Shown in pieces: positions 1 through 11,984 of a stretch of 64,000 nt of DNA; position 1 is the first letter of the stretch, and each line of letters opens with the position of its first letter. The position numbers were made by a program, and so were the translations under genes. Under the pieces are notes generated by a model. It did not search any database. It worked only from the letters and a program-made list of their open reading frames with translations, and was not told the origin of the DNA. Source of the stretch: Urechis unicinctus (taxonomy: Eukaryota > Annelida > Polychaeta > Xenopneusta > Urechidae); NCBI GenBank assembly GCA_034190875.2, contig CM067349.1, positions 26,538,266 to 26,602,265 of the forward strand, written 5' to 3'.

Positions 1-1580
1 GCTATTTGTTTTGTATGCACTCGTGCATCGTTGACTGTGTCAAGTACCATACAAAACCTTCTAATAATGTCTGCAGAAAAACTGTTCATAAACTTCACAT
101 TTATTTCGCAAAGCAATCAGCAAATAGGTTTTTGTACATAGTGACGTTGTTATGGAGGTTGTGTGGGGTAAGACAGACAGGTGCAACATCGAAGCTTATT
201 CATTTAACACTGGCGGTCGGTTGACAATCAGTAAAAAATATATCTTTATACAACTAATATGTTGTCAAGCTACTTCTTCACTCTTCATGTCTATTCAGCA
301 GTTGTGTTGCATAGCGATATTGCATATTCATTCCTGTAAAATTTACTACAGCAAAAATTCTCATTAAGTTGATATGACGAAAGGTTACGAAATTACCGGC
401 ACAACGGATGAACGACCGGAATCAGAGCTTTTGAATCTATAATCCTCCAGGAGAGGAAATCTTTTGGATTTGATTTGAGGTTCAGGGAGAGAATTTACAT
501 ATAAGTGCATGCTATTCATGCTAGAGTTGTGTCATATCTCGTTTCACGGTGTAATTGTGACATATCATATCAATGATGCATCATATAAACACATGTCATA
601 ACTGGGGACCGTATATTTATCACAAACGTCATCTACTTTCAACGCAGGAGCATAATTGCCATAGCTGCTATAAACCGAATAATATTGGTACGTAATTTAT
701 CTTGATCCTAAGCTTCATACATAAAAGCCATGACAAAATATATCATAGCGGGCGGCTATAAATGTCTGAGACTTCGACACAAACATTGTCATTGTTGTTG
801 CCTAAAAGAGATGGTTTTATTTGATTATTTGCGACACCTAAGGCAGGATGCCATGGCATTCAAATTTGCAAGTTCAACTTGGTTGCAACTGATAAGCTCC
901 AAGTGTGCATTTAGCTGTCTCGGAGAAATAGTTCTATCTTAAAATTATGTATTGACCGTCCGGGCTGCTGGCGCGGAAAACAAAACCTAGCAGATACCCA
1001 TCCGTCTCATGGATGAACAAAACTCGACGTATAAATTATCGCAATCACCATCTTGTTTCAGCCGACAGCCTGCTGCTTAACATCATAGTTGCGGTGAAAT
1101 AAGAAAGGCTATCCTCGAGTTTATTTTTTCCCTTGGTGCTCTTTGAAAATAATGGCTCAGGTGAACCCACTCAGATTCATCGTGATCATATACTAGAGTA
1201 TTATACAGGATTAAGCAAGCAAGAATAACATGGAGTGTAATATTTCTTCAAAACACCAAATAGACCATTATTTAGAAAGGTTCAATTACATTTGAATTAT
1301 ATGGTAATATATGATTTATGGCCTAAGATTTAAGCGTTCCCGCACATCATATTAATTTCTTTAAACGAATGAAATTGTATATATATTTTTGCAGATTGCC
1401 TATCGACCGCGAAGGTAAGTGTACCTTGCGATGGTTTAAGCCACATTACCTTCGATGCTGCACCGCTTATCCCATAAAACTTCAATACAAGAGTCAGAGT
1501 GGCGCCGACCTTCTTAATATCATGGCATTTTACTTACTTGCCGGGCCTCATGAATAATCACTATGTTAAATGAAGGATTG
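1..1580. other. Unassigned non-coding stretch upstream of block A
   Basis: AT-rich sequence with only short chance reading frames of about 60-72 codons and no recognised protein family. I saw no RNA gene, tandem repeat or match to the duplicated blocks. The homology between blocks A and B starts just after this, around 1,585. Confidence 0.6.
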
Positions 1581-3110
1581 TGCTGCTACTTCTCGTACCG
1601 ATATCGTAGTGTTTGTGGGAGCTAAACCAGATAGTATATACATCCTAAACATTACCGAGGTTATACCAATTACCCAGCAATAATGGTCTGCTACGGATAT
1701 ATCAAACAAGGTGTATGCCTGATGCAGTGGATACTTATGTATTGTATAAGTAAGCCGAAAATGATAACCATACAATTCACTCCAATCCAGAAAGAGAAAT
1801 GTGGCAGGGTCAGGTACGATACAGTGCATCACACCAAAACAGAGGGCATTGAGCTGACCAAAACAGCTAATCTGATAGTTTCTACTTAACAGCAACCTTT
1901 AGTGACGATGGGGGATCTAAATGTCTTTAATCTACAGACGATTCTTATAGTCTGTACCATTAATCCATAGAGCGTAACGAGCTCAGCTGCTTGATGCTAG
2001 TACTAAACAGGCTTCTCTCATAGATGCATTGAAAGAGAGAATACAACCAAGCAGCCTGATTTTCTATACCTAATGGTGCAGTATTGAAGGATTAAACAGA
2101 TAAGTTGCCTCCACCATGGCCCTTTTTCATCACATACGACTGAGGTTAACTCTGTGGCTTTCATGAATCAAAAATAACCCGTTCTGCCAACCCAACATAA
2201 CTACTACAATAATAAACGCACCCATTAACGTTTAGTCACCCTGATCGACCATGACATGAGCTCACTTTATTATAATCACTACACAGTGTGATTTTAGGTT
2301 TGCATATGCATGTACAAATATTACACGGGATTGCATATTTGCGCGGTACATAGGGAACTGATACAACTAAGTTCAGGTTCTATTTAGCGGCGCGTGCAAA
2401 GCACATTATGCAGTACTCGTTACTATTCTAATGAATCAATCCACGGAGAGCCAATCCACATGGCGGAAATCATGAAAGTAACCAGATTTGCATAAAGAAA
2501 ACTACAGAAAGCAAATGAAAGCAAAGGCAAACATCACAGGTGCTCCCTTCTCTCTCCATGCGTTTCCCTCAGTAATGCTCCCCATCGGGTTACTTAGGTT
2601 AATGCTGGTTCATGCATATCTTTGCGCAGTGCATCTCGTTACAACTAAGTGCTTTGATTGCGCCGTTGGTAAATGGTGTCGAAAGTGTCGGGGCTAACAG
2701 CGCACCTCAGAGTGTGAACCATTTCTTTCAATTGTATTCGGGCATCTTTCATCGATGTTGTCAGAGCATTAATTGTATATGTCTACGAATAAAAGTGATG
2801 CCTTGGGGCATCTGAGTATCCTGGCTTGCCACATCTAATAACCTATTAATTCGTGGATAAAGAACTTTATGATACGCATTCATGCTATATTATAAACCCA
2901 TCTAGCACATATTCGCACCATCCTCTACCATTTATTAATCACACCGCCATATTTGTAGCACCACAAAGCTTTTGCATAGAAACACACCGGAACATTTAAA
3001 CTCCCAATTCAACGATAATGAGCGTTGAATACTTGCAAGTGTGATGGTTGAGCAATAGAATGGATGATGGCAATTTCTTTATAGCCTTATTGTTTATATG
3101 TTCAGCCGCG

Positions 3111-3362
3111 ATTTATACACATCCCTACAGTTTAACACTAATTCAATGTGCTGATGCTTTTCTGACAACCACGCTTGAAATAAACAATAGCAAGTGCTAT
3201 GTATTCTCACCCCCCACCCCCACAGTTTTGCAGAAATTTATACACATCCCTACAGTTTAACACTAATTCAATATGCTGATGCTTTTCTGACAACCACGCT
3301 TGAAATATACAATAGAAAGTGCTAGGTATTCTCACCCCCCACCCCCACAGTTTTGCAGAAAT
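3111..3362 (+). repeat. 125-bp tandem duplication
   Basis: Two nearly identical 125-bp units, 3,111-3,235 and 3,236-3,362, each starting with atttatacacatccctacag and ending in a C-rich run followed by cagttttgcagaaatt. The matching place in block B (about 27,655-27,775) has a single, more diverged unit. The tandem duplication therefore postdates the A/B split, or B lost a unit. Confidence 0.95.
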
Positions 3363-3779
3363 TGACCAATAGGAGGAGTTATTAGATTCGTCCCTTGACT
3401 GTCGAACCATTTGTTTTCTTAATATTCACAGGTGTTTGACGTTATCTATCTTATTAGGCGTTGGCAGATCCATTTTTTGATTGTCCCGATTATCATTTCA
3501 CAGGGTTGTACAACTAAATATAGCCAGATTTAAATATTTGCAATAAGCTTTCAAGACTTGTACACCTAGTGATTATAACCAATCGAGGAAGCAAATATCA
3601 GATTTCACATAGATACAGTTGCCAAGTTGGTCCTATAGAACGTGTGAGGCTGATCAACGCAGGTGTTATTTTCCAAACCCCCTTTTCTTCTACTTACAAT
3701 CTATTTTTTACAGTGACCCATTCTCTATGTCCTGGAATTACTTCGGTAAAGCAAAGAAATGGGAACACTTGAGCCTCTC

Positions 3780-4250
3780 CATCAGATGACTTCACCTGAT
3801 GTATCTATTAATCCCACAATACGCAAACCACAGATGTGATGCCTTATGAAATGAAAATAAGGGTTCATTGGCCTGGTTTCAAAGCGTGTCGACAGGTATA
3901 GTCAACATTGATAGATCTGTCTAGTTAATCTGACTGCAGTTGTCGTATTCGTATTCGCTAACGCATTTAAAAAGGATATCCTCAGAAGAAAGGTAGCCAT
4001 CTTATTCATATTTTGCTGACAATTGTAATAGTTGTTATGATGGTGGATTGTGAAGACCAGAAGTAAAAAAGAAGAAGAAGAAGACAACAAAGAATAAGAC
4101 GAAGAAGAAGACGAAGAAGTAGAGAACGTATGTGGTGATATTTATCAAGGAATTACGACTGATGATCATCATTATCATGATCATTGCAGTAATGGTGATC
4201 AATATCAGGATGATTATTATCATCAATCGACAAGTCATTATATGCAATGT
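3780..4250 (-). repeat. Older dispersed repeat with a (GAA)n arm, minus orientation, block A
   Basis: The purine-rich tract at about 4,064-4,131 (GAA units) and the sequence beside it at 3,780-4,000 resemble, in inverse orientation, the (TTC)n tract and its downstream flank at 8,051-8,600. In the same order both carry a segment like ttgtctagac, then acctg..cg.cacg, then gaa(a)cca, then a gtgggac-like stretch. The block B equivalents are 28,140-28,690 and 43,200-43,750. The similarity is weak but collinear, suggesting an old inverted repeat inside each block. Confidence 0.5.
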
Positions 4251-4303
4251 GATCTACGCAATATGCAATGTGATTTACGAAATATGCAATGTGTTCTACG
4301 GAA
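4241..4303 (+). repeat. 21-bp x3 minisatellite
   Basis: Three copies of a 21-bp unit (tatgcaatgtgatctacgca and variants) start at 4,241, 4,262 and 4,283. The counterpart in block B, near 28,713, has one copy, so this is a local amplification in block A. The period is a multiple of three, so it reads as a 7-residue repeat in an open frame, but nothing else suggests coding. Confidence 0.9.
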
Positions 4304-5735
4304 ATATGTTTATCAAACGCATGGACTTTGTATTACATTGTAGGCAGCATTGCATGTTTTTGTAAAGCTAGATGCTTATTATTTAACTGTTTTATAAATG
4401 AAGTACGTGAGTATTGTCTGGATGACTCATCGAGTTTAGTCTAAATAATGTACATATAATTTATTTATGCGGTTTCAGCATAGTATATAAGATTTGTCAA
4501 AAGTACGACGCACTTCATTTTAAATAACTGCTTTCCACCGTGTGAGCATCACTCTATGCCAAGCTATGTTCATTGGGGTTTACACCTCTTAAATCACTAC
4601 AATCTATGCCTCACGTCTTTATCATTGTAGTGTGTATACGGATTTAGCCAACAACTAAGGCGCATCGCTTCTTATTCCTATGACGCCATTAAATTGTAAG
4701 TCGACATAGCAACTTTCTGCAGATTGCGTCTTGTAATATTTCCGCATCACTACCTGGTGAGTGTAACCTACGCTTCTTCATGATATCACATATGCGGTGC
4801 ATGCATCGCGGTTCAAAACTCACACATCCAAACTGAGCGAAATAACCAGCGCAGCATTGTTGCGCCAACCATGTCAATATATCCGTTCAGGCAACATCTA
4901 AAACACAACTACTCGCGAATGGAAAAGATGTTCAATTTTGTACAAATTTATAATGCAAATTATCAGATCTAGAAAGCAACAGGTACTGTAACCGCACCCA
5001 AGCCTCATGGTGGATAATCGTTAGGAATGGAACGTTCATAATGAATTCAAAGAATTTATTTGCAGGACGTCAATCGATATAGGTAATAAGTCTGCCTCAT
5101 TACTCAAGCCATTTGCATGCGACTGTTATATATCATCATACCTGGTTATCATAATATACTAAGAAAATTATTACGTCGTTTTGCAACCTTGAACATATGT
5201 CCTCTAATGCTTTGGCAGGGCAAGAGTAACACGTTTTTGTTGATATGGTATGCTATGGCAGATGGCCATGTGATATGCGCAATTCCACTATCGTGTGATT
5301 CTGTTGAGACTAGTACTTTATTTTGTCTAGAACATAGTGGCAGCTGTTGTGCACTAGTAAGATGACGTTGGAATGTCCTCTACACAAACGTGAATGCATG
5401 GGAATAGAATGATATGTATATTCGGCGAGAGCTTTTCCTGTCTAGGGATGACCCTCACTTCATACCATACACATCTATGCTGTGGTGATCATTCAAGTGA
5501 ATAAATTACACTTCATGATATTAACCTCGTTCAAGTGCCCCTCTTCAGCACACAAAGTGATGAAGAACATTCACAGTTAGAGCAGAATGTGCAATGTGTG
5601 AATCCGAGTGGTATGAAGTGGGGTGATCGTCCATCACATCCCACATCACCTGATAGCGTAGTTCCAGATTGCAGATAATTCGATGGGGTAGCGGACCGTA
5701 CCGCTTAGAGTTTCCGAAACGGATGATATCTGCTT

Positions 5736-5830
5736 GTAGTTATTTTCCATTAGTTCTGTATGTACGTCGGCGCTGATGATGGTGAAACAGCGTTTATTGC
5801 TGTTATAACGACCACATTGATACAGACACA
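5736..5830 (+). repeat. Single unit matching the 150-bp tandem pair of block B
   Basis: This segment, with a core like ttcggcgctgatgatggtga, matches both units of the tandem pair at 31,521-31,820. Block A has one copy and block B two. Confidence 0.85.
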
Positions 5831-6054
5831 TACGACCGTGGCTGGTAATTCATATCAACTCGCCACGTAATAATGATTCAATGCGAGATCTACAGGGCGA
5901 GTTTGATAAAGCATGTAATTATATTATATAGTGCAACACTGCACATTGCACATCCACGATTTGTGTATAACATCAAGTTAATACATCCCGGTACAGGTGC
6001 AGCAGCAACTATATATCAAATGATTACATCGCAGCATTTGCAAAATCGAGAACC

Positions 6055-6790
6055 CCGCCGATTGATCACATGATTACGGAAGTCAATTTCATAATTGGGA
6101 ACGAATAATCAATTGATATTTTGCAGAACAGTAATGAGTACCATTGCAGCTGATGCGGATGCTTTACTATCTGGACACCCGCCGTAGCCTACTGAGACCT
6201 GTCGAAAATAATACTGATTCACACCATGTCATTTCATTTATAATAGGGCGCCTTCTTCTACGGGCTTACAAGATTGTAGCCAAAAGAGTTGCAATTCCTA
6301 GGGTATCGATTTATTATTCCTTGCTCTTATGGAATAAGAGCTGTACGCCATTACTGGATTATATGCTGACTAACATTTCTTTAATTTTCTCCATTCAAAA
6401 TTTACAGAGATATAAGATATTGTGCTTGCATAACATGCGCATAAACAGTCAATTTTGTCTTACACGCACTAGTTACCGAATACTGTGTGAGGAAAATCTC
6501 ACAAACAGCTGCAATGCTGGTTTATCTTTCCATTCTTCTTTCTTTATTGTTGTCTATAACTAGATTTGGATATTTTATGCGTCCGTTTAACATTGGCTAT
6601 AAAGCCTGTCAAATACCTCAATCCTATTCCATTAGCCTGGCTTTGTAGCGAGAAGATAATTCCCGAACGAAAAGGTCCACAGTGTATCGTTTGCGTTTTA
6701 TGGGCACAGAGCAATGAAATACAACTATTACACTCAAGGCAAAAAAGACATCCCGCGAGGCAGGGTGAGTCTATTTCAGTCACTTAGCTC
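6055..6790 (+). repeat. Three-copy segment (also 34,700-35,430 and inverted 60,700-61,370)
   Basis: Contains a well conserved run around 6,220 (caccatgtcatttcatttat) found in all three places. The A copy joins directly at about 6,790 to sequence that in B lies almost 5 kb further on (40,388). A 139-codon open frame at 6,144-6,563 lies here, but it is not preserved as an equivalent frame in the B copy, which argues against coding. Confidence 0.85.
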
Positions 6791-8050
6791 CGCTAATTTA
6801 TCCCCATTAAAGACGCCATGCAAGCATCATAATCTTCCTAGTTCTCGACGTCCTGCAAATCGCAGAGCATTAATGTCATTGATTGAGCCAACGCAAGTTC
6901 ATGCATTATTCACACCATCTACAAGCTGCTTATGCAAATCGGATATGTATTGTCACGTGGCACCTGGTGAGAATATTGATTTGCATGAGCATTATCTGTG
7001 TCAATAGACTCTAATCAGCATAATATATTATACAGCAATTGGACCATGGATGACCTGACTTGTCAACAACCGAGTAACGTTCATCGTTTCAAATACGTAT
7101 GCGGAATTTTATAATTGTAATATGAAAATGGTTTAAAACCATTATGTCTCAAATCTATTGCGCTAGATGTTTACGTTCATAACACCGCTTGAGTCCGACA
7201 TTGATTTGCACCATAAGCCAGCAAGCAATTAGATGCGAAAATCGAGAAGAAACCCCAGTTTGATAGTGTAAGGTGTCGATGCATTGGTGTTGAGTAGATT
7301 ATTTTTACCGCATAATCATTGATTTGACTCGCTGCACATACGATGCACATCTTAAGTAAACGCAAGTTCGCTACGTAGAAACATTACAACTTGACATGAC
7401 TACTTGCATAATATATGGTTTAATATAACTTGATTTAATTGGATATAAAATTAATTGTGACATAAACTTACCTGTTAGATGCAGACATAAAATAGGGTAT
7501 GATTAGGGAGCCGTCAGCAACATATATATCCATAGAGAAATTGCAACAATGTAATGCGTTAGAAACCATCCACTATTGATCAGCGCTATAAATGAACCAA
7601 CAATAAATACCTGTTTACACTACCAACTTAGAACCTGATTCAGTATTTTGTGGTGATGCATGATGTTTGAGTAAATTAATCGCAAACCTTTTTGACCGAT
7701 GTCGAATAGTGGGCGTGTTCACCGATATGCTATCCTTTCTCCTTTCCATTAGATGCTCAGTTGATTATCCCCAGGGCGGAGTCTATATGACGTCATCAGT
7801 TCCACCATGCCTTAGAAGTCTAATCTAACGCGGACTTCAATGCTCATCTTGTATGCAATTCGTTTCTGATGTGATATGATTGAAAGGAACCTACACTGCC
7901 CTGTGGTTCTATATTGCCGTTATAGCAACGACTATTGATGATTCGAGGAAGATGTTGTACTTGCCTTAGCACTTTTAAGTCACGATAATGGGAGTCGTTC
8001 AAATGGCCAGTGATTGCAATGGCTTGTACGTAGCCATTCAAAGATTACGT

Positions 8051-8235
8051 CTTCTTCTTTTTCGTCTTCTTCTTCTTCTTCTTCTTCTTCTCTTCTTCTT
8101 CTTCTTCTTCTTCTTCTTCTTCTTCTTCTTCTTCTTCTTCTTCTTCTTCTTCTTCTTCTACTCCTCATTCTTATTCCTCCTCTTCTTATTCTTCTTCGTC
8201 TTAATCTATTTCTTTCTCCTTTCTTTTTTTTTTGT
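8051..8235 (+). repeat. (TTC)n microsatellite and pyrimidine tract
   Basis: Nearly pure TTC repeats run from 8,051 to about 8,158, followed by a degenerate C/T-rich run ending in a T10 stretch near 8,235. Homology with inverted block C ends exactly where the repeat starts. Homology with block B resumes after the tract, near 8,330. The polyserine, polyphenylalanine, polyleucine and polyarginine frames over it are artefacts of the repeat. Confidence 0.97.
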
Positions 8236-8329
8236 AAGCGTCACCATCCTCCTCTCCTCCATCATATGTTAATATCCACCACTCCCGTACTCAACCGCAT
8301 GATTAAAATCACCAATTTTCTTTTTCTTA

Positions 8330-9800
8330 TTGCCTTTGCTAAGGTCACCCATGTCGACAGCGTGAACACGTGAATGCCACCCGGTTGTCTAGACTGGTTG
8401 AATAATTACCTGCTGGCACGAAATGAACCAATTTCCACATTCAGTTATCCTGCATTGTGTCTGCTGCATGCATGGTGGGACGATTTGAACAATATACATG
8501 CAAAATTCTTTAAGAATGGAGCATTGTAAGTGTTCCACTGCTCCTCTTTGTTTTATTGAAAAGAAATGGAGAATATGACAGTGCATAGCAAGTGATTAAT
8601 CCTAAGCTGATAATAAAAGGTGTGGAACGAATAAAAAGCTTGACAGATCTTACCCACGTGTAACCCTGCATAACAAACGGTATCTATCCTTGAAAACCAT
8701 TGATCGTACGACCCATGCACATTACTACAATACTGGTGTTGAAGAAAATACACATAAGTTTCACACCGCTTTATATTATGACGTGAGTGGGTTCACACAA
8801 CAGATGACTATAGGATGACGTAATTATTGATAGTAACGAAGTACTATTGTGTGCTTCAAATAAGATTGTTTTTTGCATCATCAACCTCATTAAACAAAAT
8901 AGCTGGGCGGGTTTGGGGGAATTAGTATATCTCTAAGGTATTGCAATGTGACAGGTTTATCTTAATGACATGGCTTTTGCTTTTCAGGATAGTAACCGTA
9001 GCTTCACCTTGCAAAGTACGCTTAGGAAGACGGTCATATGAGGCGATATTAGAGGTCGAGTTGTCCTTTTCATAATTCGACCTCCTGATTGTAATTATAT
9101 TTCTGTGCTTCAATCTATATTCTCACTTCTGCGCTTATGTGAAACATACGGCATATATCAAATAAAACATACAGCTTTTAGCAATTGGAATTTGCAATAT
9201 GGCTAACAGAAGCAGGAAGTATGATAAACCGATATGTATTCACAAAACTAACACAATCGCTGCAATTCACACAAGACATATCGAAAAACTATCAACGAGC
9301 CCCAATGTCCTTCAGCGCCGCATTTCTTAAAACACTTCTCGTCAGAGTTTTTCTTGCCTGTACTCTGGAAAAAAAGTGCATCCTTAATTAGAATCTTGTT
9401 TACTTTCGAATACAAGACACCTTGCCTATGATGCACGCTTAAATGTCATGGTGTGTACACTGGTGTGCACAATGTCAATATGCTTTACTCGCCCTTTACT
9501 CTTTGTATTATCTAGCTCACGGACATACCAACCAGAAATTGCCTCTGAAAGGAACCAAACATAGACGATGCATATATAAAAGTTATTCATATAGTAATCA
9601 CTATTGAGGGTTTTGTATGTTATCGGGCTGATGTTCACAATCTGCTTAAGGTGAACACCAACAACTTCAGTTGTATATATATCAAGTTAGAAATGAGAGG
9701 GAATGCGCTCTAAGACAAATTAAATATGAGCAATCTGTAGAAGTTTGCGATGAAGATCAGTTGTCAATATACCATCATGTCGATTACCTGCGATGCATCT
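8330..9800 (+). repeat. Block A segment collinear with 43,500-45,200
   Basis: Starts with a stretch containing gacagcgtgaacac and continues with clear but interrupted similarity through 9,800, where 'tgcatctattagattact' is shared with about 45,170. Its first 250 bp also resemble the minus strand of 3,780-4,000. No coding content is recognised. Confidence 0.8.
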
Positions 9801-11370
9801 ATTAGATTACTCGTAAGGCAATCGATGAATTTGGACATATCTGAAAAATCTTGGTTATAAATCTGAGCAGCAGTGTTATGCTCTTTGGCATATATGATCT
9901 GGTAAAAGCCACACTTGGCGTGGCTGCTTTATAATAAACAATCAAACCAGCACTACCAAGAGCAAAGGTGATGGTCCCTCAATGTAGCAGAATATAGCAA
10001 AGATTCACAGAACGGATCAAACCAATAACTATGATTATATATACCCTTTCATAATGTATTTTTATGGGTCCGTTGGAGGTCAAATATACGTTAATAGATA
10101 AATAAGGAGCTTGCTACCTTATCACTTATAGTATCCCTTGTCAGCATATATAGTTACACTATTGCGCACCCAGTCAATGGAAAAATGACAAAAAAGAAGC
10201 GAACGATTTTGTTTGCTTTCAGAGCATTAACGACAATGTTGCTATTGTGGACAAATAATGAACGAGGTATTTGCTCATAAAATGAATAGCGGAATGAATG
10301 TAAATGTATATTAAATATCTAGATTATGCATTATTTACAAAGTTGAGTTAGTCTGGTAGGGTTAATTCTTTTTGTGTAAGAATCGCTGATGCATTACGAA
10401 TGCAACAATAATTTGAATATATATACCCGCCATTAATTCTCCAAATTTCTGATAATAATAGAGATAATACCCAATTATCTTTGGGTTTGATTAATCAGTG
10501 GCCATATAAAGTAACATCTGTGATCGATTGTACAGTAGATTGCTGTCATGAGAATCAATGCGTAATCGAACTGGACTCCATTTGACTGGTCGGTGTGGGA
10601 TATTGCAGACATCACAGCATTATCAGTATTTTATAGTATCTGCTCCATTATATATACAATACAACAAGAGTATAGCCATTACCGGCTGTGTTTGTATATT
10701 GCATATTGCCGATTATAATGGAGATTGGAAAACGGCAAAGTGTTTGCACCACTCAGCATTATCAGTACTTAAAAGAGCTTGCTTTGTAATACAGACATTG
10801 TGTGTAAGCGAATAAATTATAGATTGATTATATTAATTGAATTCTCATGCACAATTCCTCCATAACTATTTCACTCATTACCGAAGATCAGTTTACAAGC
10901 GTTTGTATCATGTACGTTATGTGCTGAAATGATAGCTAACATTCGACTGCCTACAACCCATAAAATATACTTACTGTGTATGACGCTAGCAAACGTTGTC
11001 AGATTCTATTTGATATACATAATTATGATCATTATCATTAACAATATTGTTGCCTCTATCATTGTAGTGTGTTATATCACGAGTTGGCAAGATTACTCAT
11101 CTGGCAGCCATCAGCAGTCTGTATAAGACCAAGTTTACAATTACTCAAGTACTTTACTCACACACTAAATAATCATTCGTGATTGAATGGCAGCTTGAAT
11201 TATCACACAATCTATGGCACACTGTGACAAACCTGAATACAATAATGTTACACTAGGCATTATGTGTGTATATATCATTAAACATGAGTCATTTGATAAA
11301 GTGAATGATTTCGCTGTTAGAACCCGCAAATTATTTTCATAACGCAAGAAGATAATGAGAACCCTGGTTA
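9800..11370. other. Weakly matched non-coding stretch of block A
   Basis: Most of this has no clear partner. 10,590-10,810 matches 45,605-45,760 (and the second unit near 45,975-46,190) around a segment with ggtcggtgtgg and a downstream tgtgtgtaag. It also has its own internal repeat: cagcattatcagta occurs near 10,615 and 10,755. A short match at 11,185 (aatggcagcttgaatt) pairs with about 46,500. No gene seen. Confidence 0.6.
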
Positions 11371-11371
11371 T

Positions 11372-11718
11372 TTCAATGTAAAGCCTGTTCCCGTGGCGTA
11401 GTGGTACACAGGTTGTGGGTTCGATACCAAGGTGTGAAAATCTGGCTCGCTCCCCGTCACTTAGATGATCACGTTCAATTGCGTCCCATCTCCGAAAAGG
11501 GGATGCATCTGACCAGGTAGCTCAATAATACCGTGCTGGACCTTCGTCCTAGCGGCGTGGTTGTGCAGCCCCGGCAAAGGGTTTGTGCCAAGAGGGTGCA
11601 GGCACTTAAGGGGAGCCGTCCGAACATCACCGTCATCCCCATCCATCACCTTTGCGATATCACCTAGTTGTTGAAAGTGACGTTAAACCCCAATATTACC
11701 ATTACCATTCAATGTAAA
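11372..11718 (+). mobile_element. tRNA-derived SINE with 11-bp target-site duplication
   Basis: The body is about 11,383-11,707, flanked by the 11-bp direct repeat ttcaatgtaaa (11,372-11,382 and 11,708-11,718). The head has a Pol III A box, tggcgtagtgg (11,394-11,404), and a B box, ggttcgatacc (11,418-11,428). Only 13 bases separate the two boxes, far fewer than in a tRNA gene, so the anticodon-arm region appears to be missing. The middle is GC-richer than its surroundings (around 11,540-11,650), and the 3' end passes through gacgttaaacccc into ATTACC units at 11,695-11,706. It encodes no protein and would have moved using a LINE's machinery. No equivalent is present at the matching place in block B, so it probably inserted after the A/B duplication. 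It is the only copy I see in the window. Confidence 0.9.
11394..11428 (+). promoter_or_regulatory. Pol III internal promoter (A and B boxes) of the SINE
   Basis: The A box at 11,394-11,404 and B box at 11,418-11,428 fit the tRNA consensus forms TGGCNNAGTGG and GGTTCGANNCC. The unusually short gap makes efficient transcription uncertain. Confidence 0.75.
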
Positions 11719-11984
11719 TGCAGATATGCATATGTCAAATTGTATTAAATCTCACGCTCTAAAAACCCACTGCATAAGAAGACATGGGTCTAATATGATG
11801 CAAAAGGCTTTTAGACAGGTTGACATATGAATTGGGTGGGTTGCATCTCAGCCATTAAGGAATTCAGTGTTTCCACTATCTACGTTGATCTACAGGTACA
11901 TGTCCTTGCATGTTCTGATAGAGGCTAGCTCAGCATATACATAATCGAAGGTCATTTTTCGAAGGAAATCGGTTGAGGCTGCTG

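Noticed and set aside
6144-6563. 139-codon frame as a possible gene
   Set aside because: The equivalent sequences in blocks B and C do not keep the frame.
8014-8373. Polyserine, polyleucine and polyarginine frames
   Set aside because: Produced by the (TTC)n tract in different frames; the same occurs at 43,180-43,532 and at the (CAT)n tract near 12,694.
11388-11440. A functional tRNA gene
   Set aside because: A and B boxes are present, but the gap is too short for an anticodon arm and no acceptor stem closes. It is the head of a SINE.
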